Source: Chryseobacterium sp. JV274 (GTDB taxonomy: Bacteria; Bacteroidota; Bacteroidia; Flavobacteriales; Weeksellaceae). Taken from it: a stretch of DNA of 64,000 nt. Position numbers and translations under genes: made by a program. Of the stretch, positions 25,909-33,928 are shown one piece after another. Positions within the stretch are counted from its first letter, which is position 1; each line of letters begins with the position of its first letter. The stretch covers positions 2,046,001-2,110,000 of the forward strand of contig NZ_LR824569.1 of the NCBI RefSeq assembly GCF_903969135.1. The letters run 5' to 3'. The notes under the pieces are model-generated. The model was not told the DNA's origin. It saw only the letters and a list, made by a program, of their open reading frames with translations, and searched no databases.

Positions 25909-27261
25909 CTAATTCTTAATTTCATTTAATGTAATGGCTGCCGGTGTTTTTAAAATAGAACGATCCCAGACATCATTATTGGGAACACTGGTCCCATACA
26001 GAAAATCTGCAACAAAACTGTCTTCTGGCAGATGAAGCTCAGCGGAAAGCCTTGTCCGGCTGGTTTGATCAACGGAAGTACAGCTGGAAACATTTAATCC
26101 GTTATTAATCAATTCAATAGTAATTTCCCGCTGGGATCTTTTCAAAAAGCTGTTACTATATAACCCGAAATTTGCTGAAATATGGGTGTAGTCTGCAAAT
26201 TTTCCGAAATCATAGATTGGCTTTTTACCCACAGAAAGATCTTTTATATATTCTTTTATTTTGATATAAAAACGACTGAGAAAGGGATGCTTATTATAAT
26301 CTGTTCCAAAATAGGCATCGTTTTCTGTACTGAAAACGGATACTTTAGCATTGGTTTCTTCCAGCATCAATTTCCCATATACTTTTGAAAGGTCATTGTA
26401 TACCTTATCCCGGCATATATATGCCTGTGAAAGACCATTGGCAGTCTCAATTTCATATCCGGAAAGCAGAGCATCCCAGATTTTATTGCCTTCAGCATTG
26501 GTTTTTTCATTCCTGATATCTGAAACATAATGATGCAGATCATCAATATGAATGAAGTCTGTAGAAATATAAACAGACTGCGGACCTTCAAGATATCCTC
26601 CTCCGATATCGGCGTGATCACCCGGCACAAAGATTTCTTTCCAAACGGAAGACACATTTTCTGATTTCTGATCTTCCATTATTTTTGAGTTCTCAAAAAA
26701 ACCGGTAAGTGGAAAGAAAAAGCGGCTCTCATTTACTGCGCAAATATGCAGAGCATTCTCTACCTGAGCAGGGATATTCAGATTATAAGTATTGAAAGGT
26801 TTGGATTCTACCGTATCAAAAGCTCCTAAAAATTTTATTCTGCAGTTTCCCAGAGAATAATGAGTCAAAAGCTGATTACAAAAAGTTCTTGCCAGCATTC
26901 CTCCTCTCCCGAATCCATATATATAAAAATGGTATTCTATTGTCTGATCATGGATCATCTGCTGTGCAAAATCTCCTGCTTTCTGAAGTTTATCATCAGA
27001 AGAATATCCGTTGCCATAGGGTGGATTTGCACATGTTGCCATAGCAAAATTATTATCTTCACTGCCCGTTACGGTTCCAATTCCTTCGATATATATTTTT
27101 TCATCACCAATAAATAAGCTGTATAATTTATAGATATTGGTGAAAGTACCATAATAACTCTCATTGTTGTTCAGCGGTTTATCCGGTGAAAGAATATTTA
27201 CTCCATTATTTCCTGTACCGTCAAAGAAAATCCCGACGGAAATCACTCTACTGCCATTCAT
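25909..27261 (-). CDS. DUF2235 (Tle1-like) protein lacking the nucleophilic serine
   Basis: 450-residue alpha/beta-hydrolase-like protein of DUF2235, the family of T6SS phospholipase effectors Tle1. The diagnostic opening GIFFDGTGNN (residues 10-19) is intact, as are FDTV (D149) and GDHADIGGGY (H216). The nucleophile elbow, normally GFSRGA (GxSxG), reads GFGRGG: residue 118 is Gly (codon GGG at 26908-26910), so esterase activity by the usual mechanism is not expected. No signal peptide; no Hcp, VgrG or PAAR gene is in the window. It may be a binding or toxin-related pseudoenzyme. No other frame damage is seen, so the gene is maintained. Confidence 0.85.
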   Translation of the reverse strand: MNGSRVISVGIFFDGTGNNGVNILSPDKPLNNNESYYGTFTNIYKLYSLFIGDEKIYIEGIGTVTGSEDNNFAMATCANPPYGNGYSSDDKLQKAGDFAQQMIHDQTIEYHFYIYGFGRGGMLARTFCNQLLTHYSLGNCRIKFLGAFDTVESKPFNTYNLNIPAQVENALHICAVNESRFFFPLTGFFENSKIMEDQKSENVSSVWKEIFVPGDHADIGGGYLEGPQSVYISTDFIHIDDLHHYVSDIRNEKTNAEGNKIWDALLSGYEIETANGLSQAYICRDKVYNDLSKVYGKLMLEETNAKVSVFSTENDAYFGTDYNKHPFLSRFYIKIKEYIKDLSVGKKPIYDFGKFADYTHISANFGLYSNSFLKRSQREITIELINNGLNVSSCTSVDQTSRTRLSAELHLPEDSFVADFLYGTSVPNNDVWDRSILKTPAAITLNEIKN

Positions 27262-27385
27262 GTTTTTACTTTAATTTTTTATTACAGATCTTGTTTGTGT
27301 TTTTTTGAATAAAATCCCTAAAAGAGACATTTCAAAATAACAGAAGAAAAACAAGGTTAGGTAGAGTGAAAAGTACTAAATAAAA

Positions 27386-27406
27386 AATTCCGTATTTCTA
27401 CGGAAT
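27386..27406 (-). terminator. Terminator of the two-component operon
   Basis: Stem ATTCCGTA / TACGGAAT with a four-base loop, ending in a T run on the minus strand, 5 bp past the response regulator stop. Confidence 0.8.
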
Positions 27407-27410
27407 CAGA

Positions 27411-28088
27411 TTACATTTTTTCAAGGGAATAAATATTGTTAATAATAGCATAAATCACTATTCCTACAGTATTTTTGGCTCCTATCTTCTCCAAAATACG
27501 CTGCCTGTGGCTTTCTACGGTTCTGGGGCTGATAAAGAGCTTTTCTCCTATTTCATTATTGGTAAACTCCTGACAGATCAGTTTTACTACATCCTTTTCT
27601 CTTTCAGACAGCTCATCTTCTGTTTCAAAAAGAGAATTTTTCTTTGCAGAACCATTCATATAAGTAAAAAGCATCTGATGGTCTTCTGCCGTAAAGAAAA
27701 CTCCATTTTTATCAACCATCGTGATGGCATCAATAAATGTTTTTTTATTTGAATTTTTGGGAAGAAATGCCGATACTCCCAGCTTGACCATATATCCTAA
27801 GATAGAGGTTTTATAATGGGATGAAAGGATAATGATTTTGAGGTCAGGATATTTTTCCTTCAGGATTTCTACCAGTTCAAAACCGTTCATAGGTTTCATC
27901 TGAACATCTACAAGAGCAATATCAGGAAATTCATCTTTTGAAAGTTTTCCGAGGTCATCTATAAAATCGGGCCCGTTATCTGCGGTAAGGCATACCGATA
28001 TATTTTTTTCATTAGACAGCAACATTTTTACCCCTTCGAGGATCAGCTGTTCATCATCAATCAGTGCTAGTTTGATTTGGGAACTCAT
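27411..28088 (-). CDS. NarL/LuxR family response regulator
   Basis: 225-residue response regulator. The receiver domain (about 5-125) has the acidic pocket (IDDE) and phosphoacceptor Asp in IALVDVQMKPMNG. The C-terminal LuxR-type HTH (about 155-215) reads LSEREKDVVKLICQEFTNNE and SPRTVESHRQRILEKI. Its start overlaps the kinase gene by 32 bp, so they are co-translated and form a cognate pair. Targets are not known; the adjacent DUF5715 and unknown-protein genes in the same run are candidates. Confidence 0.9.
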   Translation of the reverse strand: MSSQIKLALIDDEQLILEGVKMLLSNEKNISVCLTADNGPDFIDDLGKLSKDEFPDIALVDVQMKPMNGFELVEILKEKYPDLKIIILSSHYKTSILGYMVKLGVSAFLPKNSNKKTFIDAITMVDKNGVFFTAEDHQMLFTYMNGSAKKNSLFETEDELSEREKDVVKLICQEFTNNEIGEKLFISPRTVESHRQRILEKIGAKNTVGIVIYAIINNIYSLEKM

Positions 28089-28851
28089 GATATTTTGGAA
28101 TTTTTATGATTAAACGACTTCCTTTATTTAAAAAAGTTTTTTTCCATTTGTGTGTTGCGTTCATTGATTTGATACGGGATTCTATATTTTTTATTCCCAT
28201 TCCTTTTTTCACTTCTTCATATTCAAAACCCTGTCCGTTATCAGAAATAATGACAGCCATATTTTCAGGATAATCTTTAATATAGATCCAAAGATCTGCT
28301 GCATCTGAATGCTTGATCACATTGGTGGTAAATTCCTGAATAATCCGGTACAGCTGAACTTCTACGAAAAGATCTTTCTTTTCATATCCCGGCATTACCT
28401 GCAGGGATATATTAATTTTATGGGAAAGGTTGGCTATTAATTCTTCAACGTATAAAACCAATCCTACCGATTCCAGATTTACAGGGTACAATGAATGGGA
28501 AATACTTCTGGCGGCATCAATCAGAGAAGACATCTGGCCATAGATATTTTTTTTAATCAGATCATCACCCTGGGTATCGAGGTTATTCAGCCATAAAGAA
28601 AGAATATTGAGGCGGTTTCCGATATCATCATGAATCATTACTGCAATTCTTTTCCTTTCTTCTTCCTGGGCTTTGATGTTTTCCAGTACTAGTTTTTTCT
28701 GGTGAAGAACTTCAGCCTCATGTTGTACACTCTTCTCTTTAATAATTCTGGTTATAAAAGCTCTGTAGGCAAGCAGAATAAAGGATACTATAACTGTTAT
28801 GGTAACAATTATAAGGATCAGCAGATTGATATTTAAAGTTACTTCTTTAAT
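28057..28851 (-). CDS. Sensor histidine kinase (HisKA_3), start codon unresolved
   Basis: Kinase of the NarL-type class. The H box reads ERKRIAVMIHDDIGNRLN, and an HATPase domain follows with N-box EFTTNVIKHS and G-box DNGQGFEYEEVKKGMGIKNIE. The first ATG of the frame (28636-28638) falls inside the H box and would delete the first half of the dimerisation helix. The frame stays open upstream to 28899 and clearly codes for an N-terminal transmembrane helix (LLILIIVTVITVIVSFILLA) and a coiled linker, but contains no ATG, GTG or TTG. I place the start at an ATT (28849-28851) as a working choice. It overlaps the end of the seven-helix gene by about 13 bp in the -1 frame, so a frameshift fusion is the alternative. 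The kinase identity is sure; the start is not. Confidence 0.7.
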   Translation of the reverse strand: MKEVTLNINLLILIIVTITVIVSFILLAYRAFITRIIKEKSVQHEAEVLHQKKLVLENIKAQEEERKRIAVMIHDDIGNRLNILSLWLNNLDTQGDDLIKKNIYGQMSSLIDAARSISHSLYPVNLESVGLVLYVEELIANLSHKINISLQVMPGYEKKDLFVEVQLYRIIQEFTTNVIKHSDAADLWIYIKDYPENMAVIISDNGQGFEYEEVKKGMGIKNIESRIKSMNATHKWKKTFLNKGSRLIIKIPKYHEFPNQTSTD

Positions 28852-29468
28852 TTGATAAAAGTATATAAAAATGAACAGTACAAAATACTCGAAAGAATAT
28901 TATTGGCACTGAGAATAATATAATAATCGTTTTCCGACAGTTCTGCAATCTGATGTTGGATGATAAAAATAAATACCGAAACAGAATAGTAGAAAAAAAT
29001 ACTGGCATCTACCAGAATAAAACGATTCTGATTCTGTACAGAGGTGTTTTTAATCTCACGGATCAGGGTAAACCCGGAAAGGCAGATGATAACAATATTG
29101 GAAACCACTTTTGCAATATCGGCATTGGACGGATAATCAAACCCATATTTTGAAATCATAAAACCTCCCGCCAGCAGGCCTGTAAGTCCCAGAACATATT
29201 TCGGCCAATCCAGTTTTCTGATAAATAAACCTGTCAGCAAGAAAAACTCTCCTGCAATATAAAAGGGATAAAGAAATGATGTATCATTGAGTCTGAAGAT
29301 ATAGGGCAGCGCCAGATTCAGCAGTTCAATAAAAAAAAGAAAAGCAATACAATAAAAATACGGCTTTTCTTTTTGGTTTAATATGCGGTATTTTGCTGCT
29401 CCCAGCAGTATAACAGATAGAAGCAGTGCATAATTCAGGAATAAAATTGCCTTATAAAGTTCAGCCAT
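28839..29468 (-). CDS. Seven-helix membrane protein, likely sensor partner
   Basis: 209-residue integral membrane protein with about seven hydrophobic helices over its whole length and short loops; it ends FLYTFIKLKK. No enzymatic motif. The topology resembles the 7TM sensing modules that in other Bacteroidota are fused to histidine kinases. The kinase gene begins in the overlapping -1 frame at its 3' end, so the two products should act together as a sensor, either as separate subunits or as a frameshift fusion. Its start is 17 bp after the stop of the upstream unknown gene. Confidence 0.75.
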   Translation of the reverse strand: MAELYKAILFLNYALLLSVILLGAAKYRILNQKEKPYFYCIAFLFFIELLNLALPYIFRLNDTSFLYPFYIAGEFFLLTGLFIRKLDWPKYVLGLTGLLAGGFMISKYGFDYPSNADIAKVVSNIVIICLSGFTLIREIKNTSVQNQNRFILVDASIFFYYSVSVFIFIIQHQIAELSENDYYIILSANNILSSILYCSFLYTFIKLKK

Positions 29469-29485
29469 TCCTCAGTTTATCGTTT

Positions 29486-30265
29486 TTAAAATCCACTTCC
29501 GACATCTACGTCCGGAATACGGCAGATAGGAGGGCATGGTTTTGCCCAGTCATATGTATTGGAAATGGTCTCTGCTCCCAGCTCCGAATTTCTAAGATTT
29601 GATCGGGTAGAAATAAAAATAAGAGTTACCAGCATTTTCCCATAGATATCATTGTATCTAAGGCCAAAAGAACAGGTAATACCCAGCAAACCATCATCCT
29701 CAAGGCAAAGGTCTGCGGTAGGAACATAGAATTTTCTGAAAATTCCAATACCTTCATTTTCTCTACATTCTTTATAAAACCACTCCATACCTTCGTTTCT
29801 CCAACGTTCAATAGCTGATACTGCTATATCCTGCTCAAGAATAGGTGTATTGGAAACCGGGAATCCCATATTAGCATTCTTCTCTGTGCTTTGAAGATTT
29901 TTAGAAAGAACAGCATTTCTAACAATAGTGTATTCCTGAATCTCCTGCAGTCTCAAGTCTCTGTCAAGCTCGGTAAGGAAACTGTACGGATATTCTTTAA
30001 CGTCTATTTTTACCCCTTCGTTATTCATAGGGTAAAAAATAAGAATCAGACGATCTCTATAAACTCCTACTGCTGCACAAAAGTCTTTATAGTCCTTGAA
30101 CTCCTTCATCCACTCAAGGTGTTCACTGGAAATATTAAAAACATAGTTGGTAGGAATCAGCTTTTGAATTTTGGAAAAGTCAGAGAAGTACGCTTTCCAT
30201 TCGTTTGATGCTGCTTTGCATTCTTCTACAGGCAGCATATAGTCTACAATGTTTAATGTTGACAT
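29486..30265 (-). CDS. Conserved hypothetical protein with C-terminal PCPPIC motif
   Basis: 259-residue cytoplasmic protein of unknown function. There is no signal peptide. The frame continues to 30316, but ATG 30265 gives a sensible N-terminus (STLNIVDYMLPVEECKAASN) while the extra 17 residues look non-coding. The C-terminal region 'ISNTYDWAKPCPPICRIPD' has a proline-flanked cysteine pair that recalls similar tails in other Chryseobacterium proteins. It lies 63 bp after the DUF5715 gene and 17 bp before the seven-helix gene, so it belongs to the same run. No function is proposed. Confidence 0.7.
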   Translation of the reverse strand: MSTLNIVDYMLPVEECKAASNEWKAYFSDFSKIQKLIPTNYVFNISSEHLEWMKEFKDYKDFCAAVGVYRDRLILIFYPMNNEGVKIDVKEYPYSFLTELDRDLRLQEIQEYTIVRNAVLSKNLQSTEKNANMGFPVSNTPILEQDIAVSAIERWRNEGMEWFYKECRENEGIGIFRKFYVPTADLCLEDDGLLGITCSFGLRYNDIYGKMLVTLIFISTRSNLRNSELGAETISNTYDWAKPCPPICRIPDVDVGSGF

Positions 30266-30328
30266 AAGCATAGTTTTTAGTTCTATAAAAATATATAAAC
30301 TAAACATGCTACGCAAGTAAGATTTTAA

Positions 30329-30949
30329 TTAATAATTTTTCACTGTAATATGATAACAGCTCTGTTGTCTTTCTTTAATGTAATATATTCTACCGATATT
30401 TTGATAATACTTTAAAACTTTCTCCAGAGCGATTTCCATTTTCGGATTGTACTTCAGAACATTGTTGAATCTTACATAAGAAATGTCAAAAGAGTTACCA
30501 TAATTGTGAGAACTAATCCCTAGTGAGGCATTAGAATTTACTCTTCTCAACCGGCATTGGTCTTCAAGAGTCCGGGTAATGGATGAAACGGTAAAAGTAC
30601 CTCCTTTTGTATCTTTACTGAACTTTGAACCCATCTTCTCAAGGGTAGTTTTGGCCTTGGATACCATATAAGCCCTGCTGTAATCAAGTCTCTGAACCTG
30701 ATATCCTTTACCAGATTTCTTTATTTTATGGAATTTACCTTTGTTGATATACTTTTGTACTGTTTTGGAGTCTTTCAACAGCTCTATTCCAAAACTCTTT
30801 GAGGCATCAAGATGGGGTTTGTAAAGCGGTGTAGGTTCAACCTTCAGTACAGTAGTAAGATCATAGCAGGGAAAAGCCTTTTTTGCTGCCTGCGAATAAT
30901 GTAAACTATAAATAAAGGGTACAAAGACCACACAAAGAAACTTTCTCAT
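30329..30949 (-). CDS. DUF5715 family exported protein (M15 peptidase-like)
   Basis: 206-residue exported protein, signal peptide about 1-20. Residues 90-206 hold the pattern of D,D-peptidase-like M15 zinc enzymes: S147-H148 with G151 and D155 (ISSHNYGNSFD) and a late H200 (CYHITVK), matching the SxHxxGxxxD and H ligand set. The family name DUF5715 fits. It may hydrolyse or bind peptidoglycan stems; activity is inferred from ligands. First gene of the minus-strand run that ends with the response regulator. Confidence 0.75.
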   Translation of the reverse strand: MRKFLCVVFVPFIYSLHYSQAAKKAFPCYDLTTVLKVEPTPLYKPHLDASKSFGIELLKDSKTVQKYINKGKFHKIKKSGKGYQVQRLDYSRAYMVSKAKTTLEKMGSKFSKDTKGGTFTVSSITRTLEDQCRLRRVNSNASLGISSHNYGNSFDISYVRFNNVLKYNPKMEIALEKVLKYYQNIGRIYYIKERQQSCYHITVKNY

Positions 30950-31134
30950 TCACCATCCTTTTAAATTACAAATGAAAGATAAAACATTTATGTTATATCT
31001 TTCAAAACCGACTATAATACTGTATAAATAAATCCCAAACAAACTTTACACCAAATTATCGATTTTATAATTTTTGTTCACTCTTTTTTGAGTTTTTTTT
31101 TCAGTTTTAACTTTTTACTTTAAGATTTAAATTT

Positions 31135-31142
31135 TACATTTG
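31135..31142 (+). promoter_or_regulatory. Minus-7 box for aqpZ
   Basis: TACATTTG, exact TAnnTTTG match, 22 bp before the ATG; no good minus-33 TTG at the right distance. Confidence 0.45.
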
Positions 31143-31164
31143 AGATACATAAATAATAAACAAC

Positions 31165-31884
31165 ATGATAAAAAAACTTTTCGCTGAATTTTTCGGCACA
31201 TTTTGGCTTGTTTTCGGAGGGTGTGGAAGCGCTGTTTTCGCAGCCGGTGTTCCCGACATTGGCATCGGACTTTTAGGAGTTGCTTTGGCATTTGGTCTTA
31301 CTGTTCTTACGATGGCTTACGCTGTAGGTCATATTTCAGGAGGACACTTTAATCCGGCAGTTTCTTTTGGACTTTTAGCCGGGGGAAGATTTCCTGCCAA
31401 AGATCTTATTCCTTACATCGTAGCCCAGTGTCTGGGAGCCATTGTAGCAGCAGGATGTCTGTATACAATCCTAAATGGTGCAGGAGCGGTAGAATTCTCA
31501 AAACCCGGAGATTTTGCCACGAACTTTTACGGAGAGGCCGTTTACAACGGAAAAGCTTTCAGTATGGGAGCTGCGTTCCTGGCTGAGTTTTTATTAACTG
31601 CCTTTTTCCTTATTGTGATCATGGGAGCTACAGATAAATGGGCCAACGGTAAATTTGCCGGTCTTGCTATCGGTCTTGCTCTTACTTTGATTCACCTGAT
31701 TTCTATTCCTATTACAAATACTTCAGTAAACCCTGCAAGATCACTTTCACAGGCTGTCTTCATGGGAGGAATTGCCATGTCACAGCTTTGGCTGTTCTGG
31801 GTAGCTCCTATTTTAGGAGGAGTTGTAGGAGGATTGATTTACAAGTTCTTGCTTCAGAGAGACACCGCAGAAATTGCAGATTAA
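31165..31884 (+). CDS. aqpZ: Aquaporin Z
   Basis: Water channel of the MIP superfamily, 239 residues, six transmembrane helices. Both NPA boxes are present: N63-P64-A65 ([11 protein letters not shown]) and N189-P190-A191 (TSVNPARS). R192 after the second NPA and H177 (LIHLIS) give the water-selective ar/R filter of AqpZ rather than the wider glycerol channel. Single-gene unit with its own minus-7 box (31135-31142) and a terminator. Confidence 0.95.
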   Translation: MIKKLFAEFFGTFWLVFGGCGSAVFAAGVPDIGIGLLGVALAFGLTVLTMAYAVGHISGGHFNPAVSFGLLAGGRFPAKDLIPYIVAQCLGAIVAAGCLYTILNGAGAVEFSKPGDFATNFYGEAVYNGKAFSMGAAFLAEFLLTAFFLIVIMGATDKWANGKFAGLAIGLALTLIHLISIPITNTSVNPARSLSQAVFMGGIAMSQLWLFWVAPILGGVVGGLIYKFLLQRDTAEIAD

Positions 31885-31904
31885 TTTTAAAATCATATTC
31901 AATG

Positions 31905-31936
31905 ATAAAATCCTGTCAGGCGGCAGGATTTTTTTA
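31905..31936 (+). terminator. Terminator after aqpZ
   Basis: Stem AAAATCCTG / CAGGATTTT with a GC-rich loop and T run, 22 bp past the stop. Confidence 0.8.
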
Positions 31937-32032
31937 TTTTATGATCACAAATACACTATTCTAAATTTTTAATATAGAAAATTGAACTTTGCGTTAAAAT
32001 TATATCATTTTATTTACCAGAATCTCCTGGCT

Positions 32033-32578
32033 TTATTTCAGTTTTTTGATATCAAAAGGATTTTTGAAGATCAGTTCTTCATGCTTTCCTTTGATCTCCA
32101 TTTTACGCTGAAGAAGATTGAGCGCCATTTTCCTTATAAAAAAATCTTTATCATTCAGTTTCCAGTAAGAATCTTCATGAAGTTTTTTGGGTGGGCGGAT
32201 CAGATAAAATTCGGTTTCCCAGGTGTCTGCGTTATGGTAAAATTCAATAATTCCACAGTGTTCGGGGATAAGGGCAGCATTTATCATTCCCATCGGAAGT
32301 AAAAAGCTAAAAGAATTACACATATAATCTCCACAGGAAATTTTATCGTGCTTCAAAAATTTTTCTCCGGTATCTTTATTGAGATATGATTTTTTGAAAT
32401 CATTTTTAAAATCACTTTTCGAAAACTTAATCTCGATTTCATGACTTCCCCCTTCTGAATCTATGATCAGAATATCTGCTTCCCAATCGGCCTGAAAATA
32501 ATTGGTCAGTACGATTTCTTTTTCAAAATCGCAATGGGAATGGATATAGGCGTGTATGAGTTCTTCTATTTTGATCAT
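32033..32578 (-). CDS. PD-(D/E)XK nuclease-like protein (MmcB-type)
   Basis: 181-residue cytoplasmic protein. Residues 30-62 have the PD-(D/E)XK restriction-fold core: D35 (WEADILIID), then E49 and K51 (HEIEIKFSKSDFKND). The segment after ExK (KxSxSDFxxD) and the later LIPEHCGIIEFY resemble the MmcB family of putative DNA-repair nucleases. All core acidic and lysine positions are present, so metal-dependent nuclease activity is plausible. It stands alone between aqpZ and a repeat-containing spacer. Partners are unknown; no methyltransferase is nearby, so it is not an ordinary restriction enzyme. Confidence 0.65.
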   Translation of the reverse strand: MIKIEELIHAYIHSHCDFEKEIVLTNYFQADWEADILIIDSEGGSHEIEIKFSKSDFKNDFKKSYLNKDTGEKFLKHDKISCGDYMCNSFSFLLPMGMINAALIPEHCGIIEFYHNADTWETEFYLIRPPKKLHEDSYWKLNDKDFFIRKMALNLLQRKMEIKGKHEELIFKNPFDIKKLK

Positions 32579-32632
32579 TGTTAAAATATAAACACAATGT
32601 TTACAAAGTTCTTTATTTACTTGCTGTTTAAT

Positions 32633-32661
32633 GTTCGCAAAGACGTTTCACTCAGCAAAAG
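32633..32661 (+). repeat. Dispersed repeat D, short copy
   Basis: Contains GTTCGCAAAG followed by CGTTTCACTCAGCAAAA, the same two blocks found in order in the longer spacer copy at 45865-45926, where a longer stretch separates them. Confidence 0.6.
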
Positions 32662-32687
32662 TCGCAAGCTATTTATTATGATACAAA

Positions 32688-32721
32688 ATTGACAAGCAAA
32701 GCGAATTGACTATTCACAATT
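32688..32721 (-). repeat. Dispersed repeat B, reverse copy
   Basis: On the minus strand it reads TGAATAGTCAATTCGCTTTG followed by CTTGTCAATTTT, close to the copies at 45758-45800 and 46071-46114. It lies next to the repeat D copy, just as at the other locus. Confidence 0.6.
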
Positions 32722-32741
32722 GTCTTGTTATATTCAAAGCA

Positions 32742-33734
32742 TTAGCTAACCAGCAGACTGCATCCTCTGATATCAGAATGATCTATTCTTCCCAGTACCT
32801 GAAATTTATTACCTGTAATTTTACCTAAATCCTGCGTCGCAATAAAAGAGCAGGAATGGGTATTGGCAAGATCAATGATATTAATAGCTCCGGTTTTTCC
32901 TTCTTTTTCATAGGCCAGAGGATCTTCTGCATTCCGAACCATGATTCTCATCCAGTTAGGACATACATATTCATTATTCCCAAGGGAATACGCTTGTGAA
33001 AGCAACTCTGTCATGGAGTATTCTGAGTAGATTTTATCTGTTTTAAGACCGTCCTTTAAGATTTTCAACAATTCATCTTTCGTCATTTCTTCTTTTCTGC
33101 CTTTCATTCCTCCGGTTTCAATCACTATTAAATTTTCAAGAAAATTCAGAGATTCTTCGCTTCTTTCGGAATGACAGTAATCCAGGAAGTCAAGAAGAGC
33201 AAAGGAAACTCCGAAAAGAATGACTTTTTTATCCTGAAGTTTATTCAATAACTCAAAAAGATCAGAATGGTTATAAAGGAAATATCCGTTTTCAGGTTTG
33301 GCAGATTTTTTCATCAGATAATCTACCATATAGATCAATGACGAATGCTGTTTTTCCAGATAACTTGGAAGTAAACCCAGAAAAATAAAGTCTTCCGGCT
33401 TCCCAATAAACTGTTCAAAACTTTTATAAATACTTTCTTCATAAAGTTCCGGATCTGCAATGAAATGTTTTGACAGATTCATCTGCGTTGTTCCTGAACT
33501 CTGAAAAAACAGATCGGTTGTTACATTCTTATCCAGAATCTGATGATTTTTGAACATTTCGATAGGCAAAAACGGAATCTTCACCAAACTATCCACCTCA
33601 TCAGGATTAACATTCAGAAAGTCGATGAATTTCCTGTATATTTCAACATTTTCATATTGATAGCGAAATGTTTTCAATGATGCATTCAGGAAATCCTGTT
33701 CAGTCTGTATATTGAATATATTTTTTAATTCCAT
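32742..33734 (-). CDS. LuxE-like acyl-protein synthetase/acyltransferase
   Basis: 330-residue protein of the LuxE family (acyl-protein synthetase of the ANL adenylating superfamily). It shows the AMP-binding-type SSGTT (residues 79-83) and the conserved ETGGMKGRKEE (206-216), and a late IIDLANTHSCSFIATQDLG. It may activate or transfer a fatty acyl group; no bioluminescence gene is near, so the name is by fold only. Residues 187-195 read CHSERSEES, the translation of a dispersed intergenic repeat (33150-33176) inserted in frame. LuxE relatives occur in envelope or pigment clusters, but the neighbours give no pathway. Confidence 0.75.
   Translation of the reverse strand: MELKNIFNIQTEQDFLNASLKTFRYQYENVEIYRKFIDFLNVNPDEVDSLVKIPFLPIEMFKNHQILDKNVTTDLFFQSSGTTQMNLSKHFIADPELYEESIYKSFEQFIGKPEDFIFLGLLPSYLEKQHSSLIYMVDYLMKKSAKPENGYFLYNHSDLFELLNKLQDKKVILFGVSFALLDFLDYCHSERSEESLNFLENLIVIETGGMKGRKEEMTKDELLKILKDGLKTDKIYSEYSMTELLSQAYSLGNNEYVCPNWMRIMVRNAEDPLAYEKEGKTGAINIIDLANTHSCSFIATQDLGKITGNKFQVLGRIDHSDIRGCSLLVS
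33150..33176 (-). repeat. Dispersed repeat S, half element inside the LuxE-like gene
   Basis: On the minus strand TGTCATTCCGAAAGAAGCGA then AGAATCT. This is one arm of the palindromic element at 58233-58314. Its length leaves the reading frame intact, adding the peptide HSERSEES to the protein. Confidence 0.7.
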
Positions 33735-33928
33735 AATCTTTTGAGCGCCTTATCACTTCAGTATAAAGCAATTATAAAGATAAAATATTGATATTTAATA
33801 TTTTTTTAATCTACAAATTACATTTTGGTAAGCTTCTTGCACATACCACAATGGAATATGGATTAAAAACAAGAATGGGTTTCGGCCCGTTCGAAAGTTA
33901 CCTCTTTTTGGGGGTAATTTTTTTTGCT

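Noticed and set aside
25909..27261. A complete T6SS effector module
   Set aside because: DUF2235 is typical of T6SS phospholipases, but no VgrG, PAAR or Hcp gene is in the window and the serine is missing.
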